64,000 nt of DNA from positions 132,323 through 196,322 of the forward strand of contig MU270040.1 in NCBI GenBank assembly GCA_021432635.1, written 5' to 3'. Of this stretch, positions 45,161 to 57,276 are shown one piece after another; position 1 is the stretch's first letter, and every line of letters starts with the position of its first letter. The notes beneath the pieces are model-generated. The model did no database searches. It was not told where the DNA came from and worked only from the letters and a program-made list of their open reading frames with translations. Origin of the DNA: Thozetella sp. PMI_491. Its lineage: Eukaryota > Ascomycota > Sordariomycetes > Chaetosphaeriales > Chaetosphaeriaceae. The position numbers were made by a program, and so were the translations under genes.

Positions 45161-46915
45161 TCCAGCATCAGCCGCTCGCGCAAGGCGCTTCGCATATCTG
45201 CAGCATGTAAGAGCGAGACCCTGCCCCGGATTCTGGCAACTCACAGGAGACACCACCATTGATAGGTTCCCAATGAAGGTGACCACTGCCACAAGCGCAG
45301 CCGAGCCGGGCCGATGCCAGACTTGCGCCGACTTTGACTTACCCTGCACAAACACCAGACCCACCAAGCGCGGAAGACCCTCGGCGCAGGGCCGCATGGT
45401 TCCTGTCCCCGCCCCGGCCGCGCAAGATGAGCCCCATCCCGCATCCCGGCCCTTGTCCGTTGACGCGACTCCGGACCCGTCAACTCGGACCCTGAGCCCG
45501 GCATGGCGCGCTTTCGCTCAGGCCTCTGCCCCTCTCGTGAACCAACTGATGGTGTTGCACTACGAGACGGCATACCCCATGTGAGTTTTTCGCTCTCGGA
45601 TGCCGTGTCGGACTGGTTGCATGACGCGGTCTAGCTTCCCACTCTTTGACCGCACCGACGCCGACCAAAGGCTCGCCGGGATGGAGCAGGCCCGCTCCTC
45701 GAGCTTCTTCTGCTCCATCATGGCTGCATGCGCCTTAGCTTCCGCACGAGTGAGAGATGGAGCACTGATTTCTGCCAACCAGCGGCGCCGTACCTTGCTC
45801 TCGATCCCCTCAGAGACTTTCTATGCTGCGGCACGACATGTCCTCCCCCAAGACTTGCTCCAGGCCCAAGAGTTTGACTTTCTCCGGGGGTGTGCTCTAC
45901 TGGCAATTGCAAGCATACAGGATGGTAAGATCAATGCAATGCACAAATACATCGGTATCTACTTCACCATTATGGCCACCAACCAATGGCATGCCCGAGG
46001 TGAACTGGCCGTTTCTTCTATCGGTAGTGGAACAGGAGCAACGCCGCCAGCTAGTAGGGAACCCTTCTGCTTACCTTTTCACTGTGCTGAGCGATCGAGA
46101 TGCTAATTCCCTCTCAGTACTGGTCTATATACACCCTTGATATCTATTCGTCAATCGTTTAGGATGGTTGCCCTCATTTCCAAGAGGCTCATGCAAGGGT
46201 CGAGTACCCCACAGGATTCGAGGGCGGCGGGCCGAGCCCAGGAACCCAGCACCATCCTCACTGGATACTTGGGTGGAATTTCACCACCGATCCGTACCGC
46301 ATCCTAAAGCACACCGTGGTGAAACCGCGCTCGCGGCGATCCGAGTGCAACTTCATGGAAGACGAGTCAAAGAGTCTGAGCTTGCACAGCGAAGGTATTC
46401 TCCATAGGGTTAATGCCAAGTACAGCATGTTGCCTCAGCAGCTCATAGAACACCGCGAGGCCACAGGAGATACCGAAACCGACATCTACGGCTTCCAGGC
46501 AGCCAACATACAGGCGACGCTCGCCCTCCTGCAAATTGTGCTGTTTTGTCTCGACGGAAACTCCGACTTAAACAAGAAGTGCACGGTAGCGAGCAACGTC
46601 CTGTCGACCTTCCGGCAGGTACCTACGCCGTTTTTGAGAGCAATCAGCACGCCCCTCATACACCATCTTGCCGGCATCGGCAGCATCCTGGGATCGGTGA
46701 TGGAAGGACCGCTGTCGGAGAACTCGTACCAGAGGGTACGCGACCTGCTCCTGTCGATAGCGTCACTCCTCGGTAGTCTGGAGGCGTTTCTCCATCGAAG
46801 CGCCGGAGCCGACCGGCAGCTACGGGCTGTCGTCGAGCGAATCAATGAGTATATGAGGGCTCGCGCAGGCGCTCAGGGGGCCCGACCGGCGTGCTACCAT
46901 CGACAGGGGGGCTGA
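45161..46915 (+). pseudogene. Decayed Zn2Cys6 transcription factor
   Basis: The plus strand carries a fungal zinc-cluster regulator with at least three lesions. The second half of the cluster is intact: CQTCADFDLPC then TNTRPTKRGRP (Cys codons at 45315, 45324, 45345). The first half lies upstream of a 94-base intron (45207-45300) that keeps frame. It reads SSISRSRKALR, with the expected Cys at 45161, 45170 and 45191 replaced by Ser (TCC), Ser (AGC) and Arg (CGC), each one base from TGC. No in-frame ATG precedes it; the first ATG available is at 45273, inside the intron. Exons 45301-45580 and 45635 onward encode the regulator body (FPLFDRTDADQRLAGME, FLRGCALLAIASIQDG). A one-base excess in CCC at 45994-45996 shifts frame. 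A TAG at 46160-46162 interrupts a position where Trp is expected (SIV*DGCPHF). The open frame then resumes to 46915. Confidence 0.8.
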
Positions 46916-48341
46916 GCGGTGCGCAAGATCCTGGGGAAGAGCTGTCTCCGCAAGTTCAGCTACCGAACGAGCTCCTGCAGGAATGGACGTGGCCGTATGA
47001 CATTTCACAAGCATATCTGCCGTTTGCCGCTGGAGACCTCCATTAGACATGGGATTACACGGCACTGAAACCATCGATCGCAACGTGGGGATGGGCATTG
47101 CAGCCAATCTAACCGATTACGGCGCAGTCCTAGGCATCCTTCACGGTAGTGAGAGAGAGACTCCTTTGAATGACGACAAGTCCCAATGCCACCTTGCCAC
47201 ATTTGGCATAAAGCCTTCCTTCGTCGATTCAGCACCAGCTACTCCGTCGCGGATCTCAATGAGTGGGAAATACTAAAAACGCCTCTGACGATAGGAGACG
47301 ACGAGGTGAATAGTGCCTAGCCTGTTGTTATCGCGAAAAGAAGCCTATTGCTTTGCGCCCAAGTCAGCAGCCTGAAGGGGCGCGTCTCGCCGTTTGCTTA
47401 TAGTCTCCAAGCGCTGATGTTACAAGGAATACAGCTTGGCGCGACAGGCCGCCGAAGAGGGGCCGAATGGCTCACAAGAGGGGGGCTAGGGATGCTGGAT
47501 TGGGTTACCAGCCCGCCGTTTTACCTAAGGAGCTTCAAGCGGCAACATTGGCAGACGCGGCGACTGCCAAAATATAATCACTACCAAATGTAAAAATACG
47601 ACAGCCAGCTGTTCTGGTTTCCGTACCCAGTCTCGGGAAGGATAAAGGGTAGGAATATAGTTTAATAAATTGAAGATTCTTCTTCCATGCATAGCAGTAG
47701 GAAAAACGGAACGACGGTATGTGGATTGATAGCCGGATGCCGGAAATAAAGACGTCCGTATAATGAGCCTACGGCACTTGTTAGGGAAATGGGATATTGC
47801 GGCCCGCGCCCCATTGTTTCTCGAATTAGAGAGAAAGGCTGCCCCTTAAACAGGTTGCAGGGAAGGAGTGTGGCTTACTACTCCTGATCTGGCCACCAAG
47901 CCAAGACTATTGTTAGAGAACACCTTTTAGTGCGAGCCTCCTCAGTCATGGGACGAACGTTTACTAACCATTGGGCAACAGAGTATACCATGGCACAATA
48001 CTACGTTACGCTGCCGTGCGGGAGGCGCCATTCCTCGTAACGTCGACAACACGCGCTCAACTCACGCGGCGAAAGCACGCTCTCCCACCTACCACGTTGG
48101 GGGTGGGTGGATGCGACCCTGTAATCTCCATTACACCAGACGGGAAACCGGACTAGATGGTCAACCAGTTCAGGTGTTGCGTTATAAGAGCATCTTGAAG
48201 CGCACATTCTGCAACGATTTGGCTCTGCAGCTCAGTTGATGAACTCGGGTGTACGCTCAAGTGCCGTTCGCCTTTTGGTTTGGTCATTCCTTTAACACCA
48301 ACAACTCAATTCACTCCTTTATTAGTTTAGTTGTCTCGACG
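46916..48341. other. Intergenic, no gene seen
   Basis: About 1.4 kb. It includes the promoter of the chitinase, with a TATAAG at about 48183. No coding frame is supported. Confidence 0.5.
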
Positions 48342-49385
48342 ATGCCTCGCATTATCAACGCTGGTCTCGTGGCACTACCCATTCTGGGGTCGATGCTCTT
48401 GGGTGCCGCGCCAGCAACCGCGCAAACCACATGTGCAACCAAAGGCAAGCCGACCGGTAAGGTTCTTCAGGGATATTGGGAGAACTGGGATGGATCCAGC
48501 AACGGCGTCCACCCTGGGTTCGGCTGGACCTCCATCACGGACCCGCTGATCAAGGCCCACGGCTATAACGTCATCAATGCTGCCTTCCCCATCATTCTTT
48601 CGGACGGCACAGTGCTGTGGGCGGATGGCATGGACACTGGTGTCAAGGTTGCGTCCCCGGCCGAGATGTGCCAGGCAAAGGCGAACGGCGCTACCATCCT
48701 CATGTCCATCGGAGGTGCCACCGCCGGCATTGACCTCAGCTCGAGCGCGGTTGCCGACAAGTTCGTCGCAACTATCGTTCCAATCCTGCAGCAGTACAAC
48801 TTTGACGGTATCGACATCGACATCGAGACCGGCCTGGTTGGCAGCGGCAGCATGACCTCGCTGTCCACGTCCCAGAACAACCTCATCCGCATCATCGACG
48901 GCGTGCTTGCCCAGATGCCGTCCAACTTCGGCTTGACTATGGCTCCTGAGACTGCCTACGTTACCGGCGGCAGCGTCGCATTCGGCAGCATCTGGGGCTC
49001 TTACCTGCCCATCATCAAGAAGTACGCCGACAACGGCCGCCTGTGGTGGCTGAACCAGCAGTACTACAACGGCGGCCTGTACGGCTGCTCCGGCGACTCC
49101 TACGCCGCCGGCACCGTCGAAGGCTTCATTGCCCAGACCGACTGCCTGAACAAGGGGCTCGTCATCGCGGGCACCACCATCCGCCTCCCCTACGACATGC
49201 AAGTCCCGGGTCTGCCCGCCCAGTCGGGTGCCGGTGGCGGCTACCTGACCACGAGCCAGGTTGCCCAGGCTTGGGACCACTACAACGGCACGCTCAAGGG
49301 TTTGATGACATGGTCCATCAACTGGGATGGATCGAAGAGCTGGACGTTCGGCGACAACGTCAAGGGCCGGCTGGGCACCGCTTAA
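48342..49385 (+). CDS. Secreted GH18 chitinase
   Basis: Single exon of 347 residues from the ATG at 48342. A signal peptide of about 28 residues (MPRIINAGLVALPILGSMLL to TAQ) is followed by the GH18 barrel. Strand 1 reads KVLQGYWENWDG, strand 3 reads GATILMSIGGATAG, and the catalytic strand is FDGIDIDIE with the acid Glu at about residue 162 and the Asp series at 155, 158 and 160. The later strands include GLTMAPETAYV, LWWLNQQYYN and LKGLMTWSINWDG. All key catalytic residues are present, so it should cleave chitin or chito-oligosaccharides with retention. There is no separate chitin-binding or linker domain. The compact sequence is like bacterial-type fungal chitinases. It is likely used for wall remodelling or for nutrition on chitin. 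Confidence 0.95.
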   Translation: MPRIINAGLVALPILGSMLLGAAPATAQTTCATKGKPTGKVLQGYWENWDGSSNGVHPGFGWTSITDPLIKAHGYNVINAAFPIILSDGTVLWADGMDTGVKVASPAEMCQAKANGATILMSIGGATAGIDLSSSAVADKFVATIVPILQQYNFDGIDIDIETGLVGSGSMTSLSTSQNNLIRIIDGVLAQMPSNFGLTMAPETAYVTGGSVAFGSIWGSYLPIIKKYADNGRLWWLNQQYYNGGLYGCSGDSYAAGTVEGFIAQTDCLNKGLVIAGTTIRLPYDMQVPGLPAQSGAGGGYLTTSQVAQAWDHYNGTLKGLMTWSINWDGSKSWTFGDNVKGRLGTA

Positions 49386-50105
49386 TGCGGACACTTCTCT
49401 CTGTTGATATTATCATGACCGTACATACTACATTGCATTGACTGTGTACATATCAAGGCTAGAAAGCCACAATGATTACGATTTTCATGACGCTTTCTGC
49501 AACGCTACTTGACACTAAAGTTCCCATGTGCCTTTACTCGTTTTCTAAGCTACATGAAAAAGATATCGGACCTGAAGAGATATATGGTTGTATCGCATAA
49601 CTTTAACATGTGACTACTTGCCAAAGTACTTTATAATCATGTATTTTGCCTACATGATATCTGGAGATATTATGGTTGCCGTTTAAGCTACCTAGCCAGA
49701 AGGATATGTCACTTCCACGAACCCTTCTCGTACTATTAGTAATAGAACACTATACCTGTTCTAGTTATTCCCTTCTTAAGTATTTCCCTCTAAACAGCTA
49801 GAATCGCTTTTTTACTACGCGTTTCGAGAAGCTATTCGACGGAACATACCACGTGAAAGTCTCTCTTAGTCTCAGCGATAGCTAGTAACTCACCGCTTTA
49901 ATTCAGTTAGATTCGCCTTGGTAAAGATGTATTGATAAAATACAGGTGGTATATATCGCCTCAGTGCCGACACTCTAATCACTATAGTACTGCGAGATTG
50001 ACAAGGCGTCCGTCCGAACCGTCTCTGTTTTTGGGGTCGTGGATAAACAGGGGGATGCGCGTTGTTTCTATCTGACTAAGTTCGGACATACGTCTGCGAT
50101 AGCCC
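49386..50105. other. Intergenic, AT-rich
   Basis: Between the convergent chitinase and BBE-like genes. No coding signal is visible. Confidence 0.5.
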
Positions 50106-51778
50106 TTAGTAAGGAAGCTTGAAACCACCATAGCTAAGGTACTTGAACGTTCCATCAGGGTCATAAGCATCACGAATAGTCTTCAACTTGGCCACATTGT
50201 TCTGATCCATCCCAGCCCAAGGGTCTTGCCACTCGCCGGCATCGCCCATGTAGATAAATTCGCTGGAGATGCCCTTTGCCTTGTTCATCTCGTGCATCTG
50301 GGTAATCAGCTTCTGAGACCAGGTGGTTATACGAGTATCATCTTTCTCGCTGGCCCATCCAGTAGAGAGCTGAAAGACTATAGTCGATCGGGTTAGCAAT
50401 TCTGATGGGCTTTCGAGGAAAGACATAAGTTCTTACTGAGCCAATTCTCGCTATCATCAAGACCCCAGACATTACCGACGCCATTGCTCTGAGCCACATG
50501 GGCGGCGCTGGCCGGGGCAGCGTTGAGCACAAATGTGGGATAAAGGCCCTCGACATCGGCAAGCTCGTCGACTGAGTCCTTCCACATGTTGTAGAACTGA
50601 TAGATCTGGTCTGCATCCGGCTTCATTGTGCGGTGGCTGAATTGTACACTGTTGAGGGCGTTAGTACCATGCCCTGGGTCTCTGGGGAGACTTTGTGCAA
50701 AACTCACCGGAACATCTGGTTAGGTGTTTCGAACTGATTATGCCACGCGGTAACCGTTGACAGATTGCTAATAGCAATGGTACTGGGCAGCGCGGTGAAG
50801 TTCGCGAATCGTGGGGGCGGGGAGATGTCGCTCTGCTCGACCCCGAGAAGGCCGGGTGCAACAGCCTTGGTGGTGGCGTTGTATTGTATACTGAAGACCG
50901 CACCGGCTCCAACCTCGGATGTGGTGCTCTCCACAAAGTCGCAGACAGCCTTGATGTAGCCTTGGACTTGTTCCTCGCCATAGTTCTGGATCGTTGTCGA
51001 AATAAGCCCCTGGTCGAAGGCTTGGATCTTAAAGTTCGTCACGATGCCGAAGTTGTTGGCACCACCCTTGAGAGCCCAAAACAAGTCGCTGTTGGTCGCA
51101 CTATCGGCGACAACCTGAGTGCCATTGGCGAGAACAACATCATAGGACAGAATGTTATCCATTGCGTAGCCGTACTTGTTGTTGAAGTAGTGCCAACCGC
51201 CAATCAAAGTAAGACCAGGGACGCCAATTGTCTTCAGACGACCACCGATGCAGTAGAGGCCGTACGGCTCGAGAGCACCATAGACATCTACCCATCGGGT
51301 GCCAGGACCAACATCAATGGTCTTGGCCGTAGCATCAACATCCAATTGGGCGATCTCGCTCAAGGCGATCAGAACACCATTGTCGATGTTATTCGACCCG
51401 GGAAACTAAAGGCTGTGAATCTCAATTCCAGAATGCGGGCTCTTGGGCAATACTCACGTTCATATGCCCTCCTCCACGAACAGCAAACTCAGCTTTGTTG
51501 CTTTGGAGGATGCCCATGGCCGCGGCAACTTGGCTGGCTTCAGTTGGTAGGAAGATACAAGTCGGGCTCTGATCCGATCGGACATCCCAGTAGGCTGTCC
51601 GTTCTGCCGTATAATTGGCCGAGTCAGAGGTCAAGACCTGGCCGGGAAACTGGGACTGTAGCTGGGTGCAAGCTTCGGAAACGCCAGTGGCGGTGCCATT
51701 GGTCTGACGACAGCGGAGCTCCGTGGCCGAGGCAAACCCAGCCAGGGTAAGGGCTCGAAAGAAACGAGTGATGAGCAT
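50106..51778 (-). CDS. Secreted FAD-linked oxidoreductase, berberine-bridge-enzyme-like
   Basis: Exons 51458-51778, 50708-51405, 50437-50648 and 50106-50377 join in frame to 500 residues. A signal peptide (MLITRFFRALTLAGFASA) begins it. The FAD-binding domain has EFAVRGGGHMN; the His at about residue 105 is the usual site of covalent FAD linkage. It continues with LDVDATAKTIDVGPGTRWVD and GGRLKTIGVPGLTLIGGWHY. In bicovalent family members the segment after this contains Cys (GWACDN type); here it is GYAMDN, so only the His link is expected. The substrate domain includes FWALKGGANNFGIVT and the C-terminal FKYLSYGGF near the end. Such enzymes oxidise sugars, alkaloids or metabolites with release of hydrogen peroxide. 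The substrate is not predictable here. Confidence 0.92.
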
Positions 51779-53333
51779 CTTGAAACGAGAGGTGAAGAAC
51801 AAGCCAGCTTTGCGAGGCTGAAAGACGGAGGAGCGAGTTGAGCTGCAGTAAACCAGAACACTCTCCCTCGGCATCGTCATCGTCATCTTTATATCATCTC
51901 GCGAAGACGCCGCAGTGCCACACCGTAGTGCCTTGCCGAACGTCATTAGCATACGCTAGTCATTGCAAGGCCCTGCCAGGTACCGCCTCGCCGGAGCGGT
52001 TTGGCTAGTCCAGCCTCTTTGCTTGGACCAGTAAAATAGATAGTGGAGTCTGCATGTCCGACTCGGGGTTGGAATGACAACTTGCATACCGGCTACTTCG
52101 GAGATGGAGTCTAGATAGGAAGGATGCGGCCTCCGATACGGTATCTATGGCCGCTACCAGGGAAGGCTGGCTCGCAGGCTCGGTGTGTTCTGTGAGGCCG
52201 TGTCCGCCAAGTGCATATACACCCTAGAGATCGACATCACTACTGCCCCTTAATTCCCCTAAGAGCGAGAGCGAGTCCCGGGTGCCACTGGACTACTCCC
52301 GGCGTTCCCCAATTGGTCTACCATCGGATGACATGGGTATTTAGTTAGTTAGGGAGTCTGTGGGGGCATGGGAATACGTATCCCACCCCTCCGACACGGG
52401 CCGTAGCTGTGGCTGTGGGGTACAGCACTAAAAGACGGCACTGGGATGCAGGGATGTCTACGTACCGTGCGCTAGCATCAGAAACGTTCTACCCAACATA
52501 TCTAACTTTCCCTAGTATTCGCACGCAACAAATCCATGACGCAGCTCAGGTGACTGAACCGCCACGAGTTTTCAGTCTATAGAGTCTTGCCGTACTGCTT
52601 GCCGTCTAAATGGCTGGCACTCAAAGTGCCTGCTGGCATTCGGAATGGAATTCATCTGATCGGATGGAGCTCTGTTCTAGTACGGGACGAGCCTGTGCGG
52701 CGACACAACTAACTCGTCCATTAGCAGGCTTCTGCCAGCCCACATGGGCCGGTACTAGAAGCGTAATTATTAACGACTTCAGTAAGCATTTTACGTTCAT
52801 GCGTGGATTTGCAGTTGGGTGCCGCCCATCCTCATATTTTCCACCACTCCCTGGGTCGCCAGAGAGCGCAGTGCATAGATGCCCTGGTAAGGCGTACAAA
52901 TGGCTTCCACCGCCGACCATTCGCTCTCGGTCTCGGTGTATCCCGCATGGCGTGAGAACCAATGGCATCTTCCTTATTACATTTACACAGCCCGCTTAGA
53001 GCCCCTCCACGTGCAGAAGATAGCAGGGATCCCATGCTACTACCCGAAGACACGGACCCAGACTAGCTCTACCGTCAGGCAAACACTGCATTTGGCCAAT
53101 TGTCTTAAGGATAACCTGGCTCAGAGTTCACCATGAGTATTACCAACGAAACAGGAAGTTCCACGTTTAATGACACTGCCGCAGATTAGTTCAGATATCG
53201 GCACTACTGACCTACGGGGGCATTAAAGCAGGATATAAGTGAAGCTGCCACGCCAGGTCGAGTCCTTCTGCTTTCGTTCCTGGCTCACTCTTCCCTCCAT
53301 CAACCTCTCCTGAATATTTCTCCTTTGCTCACC
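51779..53333. other. Intergenic, no gene seen
   Basis: About 1.55 kb between two divergent secreted-oxidase genes. No supported coding frame. A TATAAG at about 53233 lies some 100 bases before the peroxidase start. Confidence 0.5.
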
Positions 53334-54372
53334 ATGAAGACCACCGATCGTTCTATTTTATTCTCATTTGCCATGGCAATCGCCATGGCAAATGCTAAGC
53401 CACATTATAGCGACTATCATAGACGTCAATCTGGGTCTATTGATACCTGGGCACCAGCCGGCCCCGACGATTGTAGGTGTACGAGAAAGACCTCGTACCT
53501 TTGCCACACTAACGAGGACACAGTCCGCGGCCCTTGCCCCATGATGAACACCCTAGCCAATCATGGCTTCCTTCCCCACGATGGTAAAAATTTAACCCAG
53601 GACGTCGTTGTCAGCGCCTTGGGAAATGCTCTGAACTTCGACTCGAACCTGGCTACCATCATGTTCAATCAAGCTTTGGTTGCTAATCCCGAGCCTAACG
53701 CCACCTTCTTCAGCCTGTAGGGTCTCCCTGCTTCTAGCATAAACCACTTTTTGGGCTAATATAGATATCGGCAGTGACAACCTGAACCGTCACAACGTCT
53801 TAGAGCACGATGCTAGCATGAGGTTAGTCCTTGTCTTTGCTCTAGAGACTAGCTAAACCGCTAACTGAAAATACACAGCCGTTCGGACAATTTCTTCGGG
53901 AACAATCACGTCTTTAACCAAACCATCTTCGATACTACCACACAATTCTGGACGGAGGAAATCCTGGACCCCCTGCAGCTGGCGAACGGGAAGCTCTTCC
54001 GACAGATCGTGTCGCGATCTACCAATCCAAACTATACCTTTACTTCCAGCATGGAATCGTTTAGCCTGGGAGAAGTCGCCGCCCCCATCATCGTCTTTGG
54101 CGACATGGCCGCCGGCACCGTGAATCGCACTTTGGTCAAATTCTTTTTCGGTGAGTCGAGCAACGTAATGCATTGTGCTTCATTGGCTGACGACAAACCT
54201 AGAAAACGAGCGCTTACCATCGGAGCTTGGGTGGGTCAAGAAGGCTGTCCCCGTCACGCTGGACAATATCTTGTTCGTCACGGACACTATCCACAATGCT
54301 ACTAGCCTCATAACTACCGGCACGCCCCTGGTCACCACACGGGACTTGCATCTCGGATTAGTCTCTGCGTGA
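53334..54372 (+). CDS. Secreted haem-thiolate peroxidase (chloroperoxidase/UPO family)
   Basis: Exons 53334-53716, 53775-53822, 53879-54150 and 54203-54372 join in frame to 290 residues. The signal peptide (MKTTDRSILFSFAMAIAMANA) and a basic site (RRQ) begin it. GPCPMMNTLANHGFLP at about 66-81 carries the PCP motif whose Cys is the axial haem ligand. LDNLNRHNVLEHDAS gives the EHD acid-base motif near residues 138-140. I chose the second acceptor (ATCGGCAG) for exon 2 because it restores this segment; the nearer ATATAG breaks the frame. The PCP and EHD pair places it with CPO-like enzymes, which use hydrogen peroxide to halogenate or oxygenate substrates. It is nearer the short group in size. 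It is divergent from the BBE-like oxidase, a possible peroxide source. Confidence 0.9.
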
Positions 54373-56108
54373 GCGATAGTAGATAAAGTTCCTTTCAAGT
54401 CTGGGGACGGGTGGTTCATGGTTCTCCTTAAGCTGTGCAGCCACGTGAGCAGTACGGGACGGTATATGTGCATGAGAAAGTCTGTTCCTCAAGATCGAGG
54501 TTATCGAAGCAAGAAACTTTTGGCTAGTCTTATTCGGTCCTGATTAGCAAATACTTCCCGTAAGGTAGCGGACGACAATCAAATAAGATCTAGTTTGTCC
54601 AAGGGTAAAAAGAGAGGCCACGTGGAGTACCTAGCTCTCGGTCTGTCGGCAGTTGGCCAGCGAGATGGAGATTATTCGCATCAACGAACATCCTGATCAT
54701 GTAGTTATGGTGTATATGCATAGTACACCTTGTCAGGCACGCCGTCCGATTCTACGTTGCATGCGCCAACCTTGTTGAGCACTCCCGCCAAGCCGTTCCG
54801 TGTTCGTATGCAACGATGGCCCCACTCCCGTTTGTTGTAGCAGTCGCTCTCGTTCTCGCTCTCGCTCTCGGCCCCACTAAGTACTGGCATGAGCAAAGGA
54901 AAACTAACGTATTTGTCAGATATTTGGTTGAGCCATCAAGATGCAGGAATACTCTCGGCTCAGATCCTGTGTCGAATGGAGCTACAAGCCAGCCTTTGAC
55001 AATATCATTTTAGACTAATGCTTCCCTGTTTATCGAGTAGCCTATAGTATATCTGTTTATCGTAGCCCAATCACCTCTCATTAATACCACCTTATTCTTT
55101 AGCACCCTCTGTAAACCAAGTATGGATAGTCACAGAGCTCTACATCTTTCAAACCATCTATCAAGCACTACCAAAGCCTATATTGCCTATGCTATGGAAG
55201 ATTCGGGCGGAGTCGGTTTGTTTCTTCTTCGGTCCACGCCTCTAGATATCGACGGAAAACTTCTGCCACAAATTTCGATAGTTCCCGGTGCCTGACCGTA
55301 TGAAAACAAGGAGACCGTATGTGCTCGGAAAGGTAAGGCCTGGAGATAACTACAGGGAAGCGATGGCCAAGGGAATCTGGTTTGGGGAGGGCCGCAGCAA
55401 GTTGGTTGCAGTAAAGAAAATGGTGAACTACGTGGGTGGAGAGGTATTTAACAACCAATGGCGAAGACAACAGTCGGAGGCTGGGGTGCTCCTGTGTTTA
55501 GAGAGCTTGAGATGCTGAAATATCACGGTTCTCGCAGCTGACAACAATTTGGCTCACCAGGAAGGTTTCCTGTTCATCTTCCAATTGCTGGACGCGAAAT
55601 TGAGAGCTTTCTACACCGTACGTGGACCCATCGTCCTTGTACTGAGTATGATGTTGCTGGGCTTGGCCGGGATCCAAGCATCCATATTCTGCATACGCCG
55701 TCAGCTTGCGGGCGAATAAGGGCAGTTCGTCGCTTCGCAGTGGAGATTCAACCGAAGTGCCCAGACTCTTGAGGCAACACAAGCCAATCATCAATGGCTA
55801 TAATATTGTGCAGGTGTGACATCGTCTTCCCTTAATCTATTCGACTATCCGGAATACGGGACGGGCTGGTGCTATACACGCTGCAGATTCTAGAAAGAGA
55901 GCTAAAATGCGAAATGTGTATTGGCTCCTAGCACTCCTAGCTCAATACCAAAGATGAGAAAACAACATAAAAACCTGAGTGATGGGCCAGGTTACTTACC
56001 AATTTCTGGTCTTATTGCCATCAGATCAGTCTTGTCAAGAAATTCAAGTCTTCGAAGACCCAAGCGCACAATCTCTTACATTCTAAATAGAACATTACAG
56101 ACGCCACC
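54373..56108. other. Intergenic, no supported gene
   Basis: About 1.7 kb. A few short frames look partly protein-like (around 55100-55260), but no start, splicing or family is evident. Confidence 0.45.
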
Positions 56109-56677
56109 ATGCATTTCAGCACTGCAGCATTTTTAGTGATAAGTCTCGCAACGGCCGTCCGCTGACCAACAACCGAGCTCTGCAGCTGAGACCGAATCCT
56201 TATCTTGGCGGGTTTTACGTCGGCATAGACAACAGTTCTGCCGTCCTTCTCGCCAATCTCCGAGACGGTGGCCTATACAGTCTCGCACGCGGCCCAACTA
56301 ACCAGCTAGTCGACCTGGGCAACCACCGGTTACTTGAACCTGAACACGGTGGTGGATAACAACTGGCGTTGGACCGTAGACTTTGCTAAGTCATTGGAAT
56401 GGCCGGGCAGAGTGGAAAAGGACTGGTATCTATTGACAGCAAGTTTCGGTGGGGCCTACGTTCTCTTCCACAGACTGCCTCAGGGTCGTCCAATGGGTTC
56501 CTCTTGTGCAACAGCGAGACAGCTCTTGAGAATGGCCCGTGGTATCAGCTATTTTACAGTAATTACACGGCCCCGCCACGCGACTTTCCCAACTGTGAGA
56601 GCGTGGGAGTCCGAACTACCGTGGCGCCGAGGATCGATAATGGTGCCTGCGACATTGTGGGGCTCACTGGGCTCTAG
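56109..56677 (+). pseudogene. Broken secreted-protein gene
   Basis: An ATG in good context (ACCATG) at 56109 begins a signal peptide (MHFSTAAFLVISLATAVR) that meets TGA at 56163. The next 160 bases read well in another frame (RPNPYLGGFYVGIDNSSAV), ending at a TAA near 56356. A third frame (VVDNNWRWTVDF) then leads into a fourth part (GKGLVSIDSKFRWG, then SNGFLLCNSETALENGPWYQ) ending at 56677. These parts follow one another as in a single small secreted protein, so I read a gene broken by about three frameshifts. The family is not identified. Assembly errors in a homopolymer-poor region are less likely than true decay. Confidence 0.55.
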
Positions 56678-57276
56678 TAGAGGTTGGACGGCAAGCAGAT
56701 TAGGAGGGAGAAGCGGTTATGTTTTACCTCGTGGTATTAACCGAAAGACCGCCCTGAGTTTAAAACGTATTGCTACCTGGACCTACTTCTATTCCCTTTC
56801 CGAATAGGTGCCGTATTGAAGACGCGCAAGTTTGCGCGGTGCCACCAGCCGCTATTCGATCTACTATGTGGGATCATATATTTAGAGGTACATTCCGGCT
56901 CTTTCTATAACCTCGTTTTCTGCCGTAGCAGAGGTCTAGGACTGCACACGTATACTACTAATGTTGATCGTCGTACCAACCAGACATAAAGGGGAATAAA
57001 ATGGTTACCTTTGGAGCGTAATCTTCTGGATAGCACTAAGAACATCTATCGAACGGCTGTGCTGTGGCGCCCACTCAGAAGGCCCTTCTCAAGCCATCGC
57101 TTCGGAAGACTACTTGCCGGTGCAGGATGCAACCCTACCTCCTCGACATATTTCTCAAAATATTCCCCTCTTTCTCGGGATTACGTCGCCTCCTCTCTTT
57201 CACCACATCAAGGCAGAGCTACCCCATCTCCATTCGCAACTCTACAAAAACGTCCGAGTCGACATCTGCGCACCTA
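56678..57276. other. Intergenic, no gene seen
   Basis: About 600 bases, AT-rich, before the small peptide gene. Short open frames here have no start or splice support. Confidence 0.5.

Noticed and set aside
45991..46000. Rescue of the regulator frameshift by an intron
   Set aside because: No donor and acceptor pair fits within the short interval while keeping the conserved sequence on both sides.
48375..49394. 339-codon minus frame over the chitinase
   Set aside because: Antisense shadow of a GC-rich gene with all catalytic residues on the plus strand.
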